Source of the DNA: Nitrospira sp.
GTDB taxonomy: Bacteria > Nitrospirota > Nitrospiria > Nitrospirales > Nitrospiraceae
Assembly (NCBI GenBank): GCA_005116795.1
Contig: SWDL01000186.1
Coordinates: 1 to 6,629 of the forward strand
Length of the DNA stretch: 6,629 nt
Reading direction: 5' to 3'
Position numbers and translations under genes: made by a program. Positions 1-4,804 of the stretch are shown here, piece by piece (the first letter of the stretch is position 1; every line of letters starts with the position of its first letter). Below the pieces are notes generated by a model, which did not search any database, was not told the origin of the DNA, and was given only the letters and a program-made list of their open reading frames with translations.

Positions 1-1
1 G

Positions 2-250
2 GGCGCCGGTTCGACGACAGGCCGGCAGGCCGTCGCGCTCTATCTCGATGCCGCGCTCGTGGCGATTGTGGCGTTGCTGGCTCTCGTGGTGCTGGTGGAT
101 GCCCTGCGTCAATGGTATGGATACCTGGTCCAAGGGCGTCCCTGCGTGAGTCGTGAAGTGGTGGTCTTCGCCGGCGGAGGGACGTCGGCCGCTCAGGCGC
201 ATCCTACGGCGAGCCGTGGCGTTTCTTGCCCCATCAGTGGGTGTTGCTGA
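2..250 (+). CDS. C-terminal fragment of a probable CstA-family (carbon starvation) transporter
   Basis: The reading frame is open from the left edge and stops at 248-250, so only the last 82 residues are present. What is visible is one hydrophobic segment of about 20 residues (window positions about 50-112), preceded by LYLDAAL and followed by DALRQWYGYL. A final transmembrane helix entered through a YLDAA-like stretch and left through an aspartate/arginine/tryptophan motif is how I remember the C-terminus of CstA/BtsT peptide and pyruvate transporters. That resemblance is the only basis for the name. The remaining tail of about 40 residues is polar, low in complexity and ends in CPISGCC. It does not match anything I know in the family and could be lineage-specific or result from a frameshift near the end. 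A short YbdD-type partner gene, often found beside cstA, is not seen downstream. The product would sit in the inner membrane. Other multipass proteins remain possible. Confidence 0.5.
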   Translation, partial: GAGSTTGRQAVALYLDAALVAIVALLALVVLVDALRQWYGYLVQGRPCVSREVVVFAGGGTSAAQAHPTASRGVSCPISGCC

Positions 251-260
251 ATTTCGTCAA

Positions 261-268
261 AGAGGTGA
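261..268 (+). promoter_or_regulatory. Ribosome binding site of yajQ
   Basis: AGAGGTGA lies 3 bases before the GTG at 272. It is a good match to the anti-Shine-Dalgarno sequence and supports the GTG start. The 21-base gap from the upstream stop leaves no room for a separate promoter, so yajQ may be read through from the transporter gene. Confidence 0.65.
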
Positions 269-271
269 CGT

Positions 272-769
272 GTGGCGGATCTCTCGTCGTTTGATGTGGT
301 ATCCAAGGTCGACATGCAGGAAGTGAAGAACGCGATCGACCAATCCCTCAAGGAAATCGGGCAGCGATTCGATTTCAAAGGCACCAAGACGGAACTGACG
401 CTGAAAGAAAAAGAAGGAGAGGTGGTGATCGTCTCCGACGACGAGCACAAGCTCAAGGCCGTGGTGGATATCGTGAAGACCAAGTTCGCCAAACGGCAGG
501 TGTCGCTGCGGGCCTTCACCTTCGGCGCGTTGGAGGGCGCGCTGGGCGGCACGGTGCGGCAGGTGGCCAAAATCCAGAACGGTCTGGCGACGGAGAAAGC
601 GAAAGAGATCTCGAAGGAGATCAAGGAGAGCAAACTTAAAGTACAGACGCAGATTCAGTCCGATCAGGTGCGGGTGCAGAGCAAGAGCAAGGATGAGCTG
701 CAGTCAGCGATTGCCTTCTTGAAACAAAAAGACTTTGGGATCGATCTCCAGTTCATCAACTACCGATAG
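272..769 (+). CDS. yajQ: YajQ-family nucleotide-binding (putative cyclic-di-GMP-binding) protein
   Basis: The product is a 165-residue soluble cytoplasmic protein, close to the usual 160-165 residues. It opens with SSFDVVSKVDMQEVKNA and continues with RFDFKGTKTEL, the N-terminal signature of the family. A lysine-rich segment ESKLKVQTQIQSDQVRV follows at about residues 123-137, and the protein ends LQFINYR, matching the family's LQFxNxR terminus. The fold is two ferredoxin-like halves. Family members bind nucleotides. Some, such as the Xanthomonas homologue, bind cyclic-di-GMP and affect virulence gene expression, and others bind tRNA or GTP. The role in this organism cannot be read from the sequence. 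The GTG start is chosen for its good ribosome binding site and because the conserved block begins five residues later. No terminator is obvious after the stop. Confidence 0.93.
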   Translation: MADLSSFDVVSKVDMQEVKNAIDQSLKEIGQRFDFKGTKTELTLKEKEGEVVIVSDDEHKLKAVVDIVKTKFAKRQVSLRAFTFGALEGALGGTVRQVAKIQNGLATEKAKEISKEIKESKLKVQTQIQSDQVRVQSKSKDELQSAIAFLKQKDFGIDLQFINYR

Positions 770-866
770 CCTGTGAACAAAAGACGTCGTACTGTCGGTC
801 ACGGAAGGTGCCCGCAGGTCCTGCCGCCGATCAGCCCGGCCATGCTCTCTGCACCCATCCCCATGA

Positions 867-892
867 CCCATTGCAGACGAAGGAGCAATGGG
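867..892 (+). other. Perfect 8-bp inverted repeat (potential hairpin) in the spacer after yajQ
   Basis: CCCATTGC (867-874) and GCAATGGG (885-892) are perfect inverted repeats around a 10-base loop. There is no T-run after the stem, so it is not a classical intrinsic terminator. The loop and 3' arm contain AAGGAG and an ATG (888-890). A second element, the 12-base palindrome CCGGGCGCCCGG, lies at 919-930. Such structure fits a non-coding leader better than coding sequence, but chance occurrence in GC-rich DNA is possible. Confidence 0.35.
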
Positions 893-970
893 CGCCCCGT
901 CCCTTCCGCTGCGCGTGGCCGGGCGCCCGGATCGGCGTCACCCGCGGGCACAACGACCGGCAAAGAGAAC

Positions 971-2041
971 GTGATCTCGAATGGGGGGGCGCAGCGTGGT
1001 GAGCCCCTGATAGCTGCATTCCGTTTCTGCTTCGCTTTCATCTCCCTTCTCGCCCTGCTCAGTTTCGTCGGCTGCAAAGGCAGCGATGCGATTGTCGTCA
1101 TCACGGTGCATCCGAAGAATCCCGACATTCTCTATGTGGCGACGAACGACTATATCTTCAAGACGCGGGATGGCGGGCAGACCTGGGAGAACTTGTCGAA
1201 GGGCATGACCCATTCGCGGGTCATCTCAATGGCGATCGACCCGGCGTATCCGGCGACGGTCTATGCGGGCACCAAGGGCGACGCGGTGTTTAAGAGCTAC
1301 GACGGCGGGCAGCGGTGGGTGTCCCAGCGGGCAGGCCTCGAAGATGTGACGATCACGTCGGTGGTGAATCAGTTCTTGTTCGATCCGGCCGACAACACGC
1401 ATCTCTTTGCCGCGACGATGATGGGGGTGTTTGAATCGAAGACCGCGGGAGACCAGTGGCAGAAGCGGATGGACGGCATGAAGGAAGTGCTGATGGTTGT
1501 GACGATCGCGCAGGATCAGGCGAGGCCCGCCATCCTGTATGCCGGCACCAGCGGCGGAGTCTATAAGACGACCAATCGGGCCGGAAAATGGGAGAAGGTC
1601 AACAACGGGCTCGTGCCGCCTGACGTGTTGCAATCCTCACGAGCGCTGGGGGTGACGGTGGTTCAGGTCGATCCCTTTGTCCCGGATACCGTCTACGCCG
1701 CCACGCTCAGCGGCCTGTATAAAACGGAGAACGCGGCCCAATCATGGACCCGCATCGGGGAGTCTTTACCCGACCAGATGCTGGCTTCTATGGTGTTGGA
1801 TCGCGCGCAAGCCGGGACGCTCTCTGTGGCGTCTCGGCAGGGCGTCCATCGCAGTGAAGACGGGGGAAAAACTTGGAAGACGCTGAACCAGGGTCTGGCG
1901 ACACTCAACATCCGATCGCTGGCGCAGAGCCTGATCGATCCGAACGTCTGGTACGTCGGGACCAACGGCAGCGGGCTCTATCGGAGCCACGATCGCGGAG
2001 AAACCTGGACGGCCATGCCGCCGGTTGTGGTGAAAGGCTAG
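971..2041 (+). CDS. Seven-repeat Asp-box (BNR/sortilin-like) beta-propeller lipoprotein
   Basis: From the GTG at 971 this is 356 residues. The N-terminus carries a hydrophobic segment at residues 13-34 ending SFVGC, a plausible lipobox with Cys35 (1073-1075) as the lipidated residue, so the protein is probably exported and membrane-anchored. The rest is seven modules of about 43-52 residues, each with an upstream xxVYAGT/LYVAT strand and a turn of the S/T-x-D-x-G-x-T-W type. The Asp boxes start at 1163, 1295, 1436, 1568, 1724, 1853 and 1985. Boxes 1, 2, 6 and 7 are near consensus (DGGQTW, DGGQRW, DGGKTW, DRGETW). Boxes 3-5 have lost Asp or Gly but keep the Trp. Seven modules suggest a closed seven-bladed propeller as in photosystem-assembly Ycf48-like or sortilin-like proteins. 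No sialidase catalytic arginine triad or FRIP motif is apparent, so I do not call it a glycosidase. The frame stays open upstream to an ATG at 773, but that extension is Arg/Pro-rich and would bury the signal peptide. The binding site before 971 is weak (AAAGAG), so the start is uncertain. Confidence 0.8.
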   Translation: MISNGGAQRGEPLIAAFRFCFAFISLLALLSFVGCKGSDAIVVITVHPKNPDILYVATNDYIFKTRDGGQTWENLSKGMTHSRVISMAIDPAYPATVYAGTKGDAVFKSYDGGQRWVSQRAGLEDVTITSVVNQFLFDPADNTHLFAATMMGVFESKTAGDQWQKRMDGMKEVLMVVTIAQDQARPAILYAGTSGGVYKTTNRAGKWEKVNNGLVPPDVLQSSRALGVTVVQVDPFVPDTVYAATLSGLYKTENAAQSWTRIGESLPDQMLASMVLDRAQAGTLSVASRQGVHRSEDGGKTWKTLNQGLATLNIRSLAQSLIDPNVWYVGTNGSGLYRSHDRGETWTAMPPVVVKG

Positions 2042-2042
2042 A

Positions 2043-3071
2043 TTATTGGGGCGGAGGAGTCGGCGAAGTGGGGCCGTGGCTGCGCGGCGAGAGGGTATCG
2101 CGGTTCTGGCTTGAGTCGCCGATGGCGGGTCCGGCCCGCGCGGGAGTCGAGGAGCGGCCGAAGGGGCCTCGCTCCGTGCCGATGTCGAAACCGACATTCG
2201 GTTGCCGCGTCGTATCCTCCACATCTGCCCCAACCCGTTCTCGCAATGAGGCGGCAGGTCGATTTCCGCCTTCTATATTCGACCCGTAGCGATTGGGCAT
2301 TGTCGAGTCGTCGATGGAGGTCCCGGCCCGTGGGCGAAGAGACTGTGAGGGGGTAATCCTGGGCGTCACCACGGCGCCGATCCCTTCTCCATAGGCGTTC
2401 CGAATCGTCGTATCTTCGATGTCGGTGCCCGTTCGTGCCGAGGTCGGGGGAACGGTGGGCCGAAAGTCCTTCCGCAGGCTCTCTTCTTCCCGCTGGATGC
2501 CCTGCTTGATGCGGCCGGTGGTTTCGTAGCCCTGTCCGTCCAACGTCTCAGCAGTCTGTTCGATACCCTTCATCCGCTGTTGGATCTGACGCAGATCGTT
2601 CCGGGCCTTGACCACCGGCGGCACGATGGTTTGCAAGGTCTGGCCCCTCCACTGCGTTTGACGATTGATCAGCCCTTTCTCCTGCACTGCCTCCAAGAGA
2701 AATGAGGCTCGGTCCTCCAGCGCATTAGCGTCTTCCAGATATTCGGGGTCAGAGACACAGCAATCCAAGAATTGCCTGTATTCGGTCAAGAATCGCGATG
2801 TCGCCGATTGAATGTCCTCAATCGCCAATGGGGCTTTCGGTGGTCCCGGTTTCCGATCCGCCGCCTTCTTCTTGGCCTCCGTATCAATCAATGGTGTACA
2901 GCCGGCCATGGGCGCCGCCGTCAACTGCTGATCCGGCGTCTTGTTAGGACACCAGTAGATGGAACCGGGGCTGTCTATCTGAGCGGCATGAGCGGCAGAG
3001 GCCAACCCTATCAGGAGAACAGGGGTGATGAGGGTGGTTATGGCAAGGAACGCGCGGGAAAAAGATCGCAT
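2043..3071 (-). CDS. Secreted protein of unknown function with helical middle and C-terminal degenerate repeats
   Basis: I do not recognise this protein. From the ATG at 3071 it is 342 residues. It begins with a standard signal peptide (MRSFSR, then a hydrophobic run, then SAAHA|AQ with signal peptidase I cleavage near residue 29), so it should be periplasmic or secreted. Residues 30-60 contain IYWCP and a second Cys 17 residues later (C41, C58), vaguely like the small DUF4124-type N-terminal modules. Residues about 80-203 are charged and predicted helical, possibly coiled coil, and include a DCC motif (C104, C105). From about residue 213 the protein is Gly/Arg/Pro/Ser-rich and carries four copies of R-x-G-x-x-I/V-x-D-S/T-S/T. 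It ends in a Pro-rich tail. A longer frame from a TTG at 3107 exists, but it would add 12 residues before the signal peptide. No clear Shine-Dalgarno sequence precedes 3071. It stands alone on its strand, tail to tail with the lipoprotein gene and divergent from asnS. Confidence 0.72.
   Translation of the reverse strand: MRSFSRAFLAITTLITPVLLIGLASAAHAAQIDSPGSIYWCPNKTPDQQLTAAPMAGCTPLIDTEAKKKAADRKPGPPKAPLAIEDIQSATSRFLTEYRQFLDCCVSDPEYLEDANALEDRASFLLEAVQEKGLINRQTQWRGQTLQTIVPPVVKARNDLRQIQQRMKGIEQTAETLDGQGYETTGRIKQGIQREEESLRKDFRPTVPPTSARTGTDIEDTTIRNAYGEGIGAVVTPRITPSQSLRPRAGTSIDDSTMPNRYGSNIEGGNRPAASLRERVGADVEDTTRQPNVGFDIGTERGPFGRSSTPARAGPAIGDSSQNRDTLSPRSHGPTSPTPPPQ
2109..2435 (-). repeat. Four degenerate protein-level repeats in the secreted unknown protein
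   Basis: The repeats begin at arginine codons at 2435, 2330, 2237 and 2138 on the minus strand, spaced 35, 31 and 33 residues. Their cores are RTGTDIEDTT, RAGTSIDDST, RVGADVEDTT and RAGPAIGDSS. The first three continue into an N-x-Y/V-G-x-x-I/D-I segment, and the last is truncated. Conservation is at protein level, and no long identical DNA copies are seen, so these are old, diverged repeats. Confidence 0.65.
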
Positions 3072-3078
3072 GCATTCA

Positions 3079-3107
3079 ATTGGACTATGGGGACCGGGAA
3101 AAGTCAA
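3079..3107 (-). promoter_or_regulatory. Weak candidate promoter for the secreted unknown protein
   Basis: Read on the minus strand, TTGACT (3107-3102) is followed after 17 bases by TCCAAT (3084-3079), matching five of six and four of six consensus bases. Transcription would begin within a base or so of the ATG at 3071, giving a nearly leaderless mRNA. That would fit the missing Shine-Dalgarno sequence, but the -10 match is poor. Confidence 0.25.
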
Positions 3108-3116
3108 TCATTGACT
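3102..3116. promoter_or_regulatory. Perfect palindrome in the divergent spacer, possible operator
   Basis: AGTCAA (3102-3107) and TTGACT (3111-3116) are perfect inverted repeats with a 3-base centre. The element lies between the divergent starts at 3071 and 3227 and overlaps the candidate -35 of the minus-strand gene. A dimeric regulator could bind such a site. The regulator is unknown and the short length makes chance possible. Confidence 0.35.
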
Positions 3117-3218
3117 GGGACATCATCGGCTGGGACGCAGATGTCCGGTGTCTTGGTTGCAAAGGGGTTTTTGTTCGGATAGGCTTCATTACTGTTCATC
3201 GCGTTACAGCTAAGGCGC

Positions 3219-3222
3219 AGGA
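3219..3222 (+). promoter_or_regulatory. Ribosome binding site of asnS
   Basis: AGGA lies 4 bases before the ATG at 3227, with AAGG slightly further upstream (3212-3215). It supports the start at 3227 over the upstream in-frame ATG at 3080, which lies only 9 bases from the divergent ATG at 3071 and would add 49 residues foreign to the family. Confidence 0.5.
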
Positions 3223-3226
3223 CATC

Positions 3227-4519
3227 ATGCCGGTCGTGTATATCGAGGATATCGCCAAAGACGTCGGACAGGAGGTCACCATCCGGGGCTGGGTTCGCCA
3301 CAGTCGGGTGAAGGGCAAGATTCAGTTTCTGGTGGTGCGGGACGGGACCGGCGACCTTCAATGCGTGATCAGTAAGGCCGCGGTCGGCGATGAGTGGTTT
3401 GCGCAGATCAGTCAGGTGACACAGGAGTCCTCGGTCGTCGTCACCGGCCCCGTGCGCGCCGACGCCAGGGCCCAAGGCGGGTTCGAACTCGACGTGACAC
3501 AGGTGGAGATTCTCCAACAGGCCGAGCCCTTCCCGATTCAGCCCAAGGAGCACGGGACGGGGTTTCTCATGGAGCACCGGCACCTCTGGCTTCGATCGAG
3601 CCGCCAGCATGCGATTCTCCGCATTCGACACGAGATCATCCGCGCCTGCCGCGACTTTTTCGACGACCGAGGCTTTACCTTGGCGGATTCGCCGATCTTC
3701 ACTCCCAATGCCTGCGAGGGCACCACCACCCTCTTTGAGACCAAGTATTTCGATGAGAAAGCCTATTTGACGCAGAGCGGCCAGCTCTATAGCGAAGCTA
3801 CGGCGGCTGCGTTCGGCAAGGTCTATTGCTTCGGGCCGACGTTCCGGGCGGAGAAATCGAAAACGCGGCGCCATCTCATGGAATTCTGGATGGTAGAGCC
3901 GGAAGTGGCTTTTGCCGAGCTGCCGGACATGATGGATCTGGCCGAGAATTTCCTATGCGACATCGTGGGGCGTGTGCTGGAGAAGCGGCGGCCGGAGCTC
4001 ACGATTCTGGAGCGGGATACGGCCAAGCTCGAGCGGATCACACGGCCCTTTCCCAGGCTCACCTACCATGAGGCCGTCGGGCTGCTCCAGAAGAAGGGGA
4101 ATCCGATGCAGCCGGGCGATGATTTCGGCGGCGACGAGGAAACGTTGCTCTCGAATGAATTCGATCGTCCGGTCATCGTGCACCGGTACCCGGCGGCGAT
4201 CAAAGCTTTCTACATGCAGGCCGATCCAGCCAACCCGGCACTGGCTCTGTGCATGGATGTGCTGGCGCCGGAAGGCTACGGCGAAATCATCGGCGGAGGC
4301 CAGCGTCTGCACGAGTATGACAAGCTGATGGCTCGGATTCGCGAGCACCATCTCTCGGAAGAAGCCTTCCGGTGGTACGCCGACCTTCGCCGATACGGGT
4401 CAGTCCCCCATGCCGGCTTCGGCATGGGCATCGAACGGGCCGTCGCCTGGATTTGCGGCCTGGAACATGTTCGTGAAACGATTCCCTTTCCGCGAATGCT
4501 GTACAAGCTCTATCCGTAG
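3227..4519 (+). CDS. asnS: Asparaginyl-tRNA synthetase (EC 6.1.1.22)
   Basis: This class IIb synthetase charges tRNA-Asn with asparagine using ATP in the cytoplasm. At 430 residues it matches the shorter bacterial AsnRS length. Residues 1 to about 105 are the OB-fold anticodon-binding domain (VTIRGWVRHSR, KIQFLVVRDGTGDLQCV). The catalytic core has motif 1 around residues 134-160 (RHEIIRACRDFFDDRGF). Motif 2, at 206-226, reads FRAEKSKTRRHLMEFWMVEPE apart from its first residue. Motif 3 starts at about 397 (GFGMGIERAVAWI), and the protein ends ETIPFPRMLYKLYP. The motif 2 sequence and the PFPR ending separate it from AspRS. The conserved block starts at PVVYIEDIAKDVG, directly after the chosen ATG, while the 49 residues upstream in frame are unlike any AsnRS. 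It is transcribed alone, with a hairpin just after the stop. A direct AsnRS means the cell does not depend only on the GatCAB transamidation route for Asn-tRNA. Confidence 0.97.
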   Translation: MPVVYIEDIAKDVGQEVTIRGWVRHSRVKGKIQFLVVRDGTGDLQCVISKAAVGDEWFAQISQVTQESSVVVTGPVRADARAQGGFELDVTQVEILQQAEPFPIQPKEHGTGFLMEHRHLWLRSSRQHAILRIRHEIIRACRDFFDDRGFTLADSPIFTPNACEGTTTLFETKYFDEKAYLTQSGQLYSEATAAAFGKVYCFGPTFRAEKSKTRRHLMEFWMVEPEVAFAELPDMMDLAENFLCDIVGRVLEKRRPELTILERDTAKLERITRPFPRLTYHEAVGLLQKKGNPMQPGDDFGGDEETLLSNEFDRPVIVHRYPAAIKAFYMQADPANPALALCMDVLAPEGYGEIIGGGQRLHEYDKLMARIREHHLSEEAFRWYADLRRYGSVPHAGFGMGIERAVAWICGLEHVRETIPFPRMLYKLYP

Positions 4520-4525
4520 AGCAAT

Positions 4526-4568
4526 CCACGGGGACAGTCGCCAGTCGGAAAGGCGACAGTCCCCATGG
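4526..4568. repeat. Large imperfect hairpin, REP-like palindrome or asnS terminator
   Basis: GGGGACAGTCGCC (4530-4542) and GGCGACAGTCCCC (4552-4564) pair over 13 positions with one central A-A mismatch around a 9-base loop. CCA and TGG extend the stem outside a second mismatch. GGGGTCGCC at 4594-4602 can pair with part of the same arm as an alternative. The stem begins 7 bases after the asnS stop but lacks a T-tract, so it may be a weak or bidirectional terminator. The GGGGACAGTC motif resembles dispersed REP-type palindromes linked to RAYT transposases in other bacteria. Whether it is repeated in this genome cannot be seen here. Confidence 0.6.
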
Positions 4569-4671
4569 TCTCGCGCGATGTCCCTGAGTCTGCGGGGTCG
4601 CCACTATGTCAGGCCTTCGTAGTCCGTCATTTTCCTCCACAGATCCCGAGCCGGTGCGGGCGGGTTGTAGT

Positions 4672-4728
4672 CCTAAAGCCCATGACCACAAGGGCCTAGG
4701 CGCTGTTGGGCTACCCACAGGGTAACCC
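4672..4728 (+). other. Two possible stem-loops upstream of the rsmH promoter
   Basis: CCTAAAGCCC (4672-4681) can pair imperfectly with GGGCCTAGG (4692-4700). GGGCTACCC (4708-4716) pairs with GGGTAACCC (4720-4728) over nine positions with one mismatch and a 3-base loop. They lie just before the -35 box. They may act as insulating terminators or binding sites, or simply reflect base composition. The rest of 4569-4740 shows no gene I can support. Confidence 0.3.
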
Positions 4729-4740
4729 CCAAGAATGTTG

Positions 4741-4768
4741 TTGACATAGTAACGGGAACCCGTATAAT
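4741..4768 (+). promoter_or_regulatory. Consensus sigma-70 promoter of the rsmH-ftsL-ftsI operon
   Basis: TTGACA (4741-4746) and TATAAT (4763-4768) are both perfect consensus hexamers separated by 16 bases, one shorter than the optimum. The start of transcription would fall near 4775, giving a 5' leader of roughly 15 bases to the GTG at 4790. This is the expected place for the main promoter of a division and cell-wall operon. Confidence 0.87.
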
Positions 4769-4777
4769 CCAGCCGCG

Positions 4778-4804
4778 AAGTGGGAAGAAGTGGGTATAAA
4801 TGGT
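4778..4804 (+). promoter_or_regulatory. Probable MraZ operator: three direct repeats at 10-base period
   Basis: AAGTGGG at 4778-4784, AAGTGGG at 4788-4794 and the weaker AAATGGT at 4798-4804 recur exactly every 10 bases, on one helix face. MraZ, the transcription factor normally encoded first in the division cluster, is known to bind tandem TGGGN repeats separated by 5 bases in its own operon's promoter region. The first two copies here fit that rule exactly (TGGGA, five bases, TGGGT). The site begins about 3 bases after the predicted transcription start and covers the rsmH start codon, so bound MraZ should block early transcription. The repeats also contain the purine-rich ribosome binding region, so part of the pattern may serve translation. 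Confidence 0.68.

Noticed and set aside
193..633. Minus-strand open frame of 146 codons opposite yajQ
   Set aside because: It lies opposite the well-recognised yajQ gene, has a Ser/Thr/Ala-rich composition typical of antisense frames, and no recognisable motif.
773..970. Upstream start at 773 for the Asp-box lipoprotein
   Set aside because: It would add 66 Arg/Pro-rich residues in front of a clear signal peptide and lipobox. The segment contains palindromes typical of non-coding DNA. It is kept only as an alternative.
3080..3226. Upstream ATG at 3080 extending AsnRS by 49 residues
   Set aside because: The extension has no family resemblance, lies over the divergent promoter region, and the ATG at 3227 has a binding site and directly precedes conserved sequence.
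3150..3226. Promoter or T-box-like leader for asnS
   Set aside because: No convincing -35/-10 pair and no T-box specifier or antiterminator sequence could be found. The T-run at 3168-3172 does not follow a stable stem.
3104..3874. Minus-strand open frame of 256 codons opposite asnS
   Set aside because: It mirrors the AsnRS coding frame, is rich in Arg/Leu/Gly, and crosses the asnS start. The plus-strand frame has complete class II motifs.
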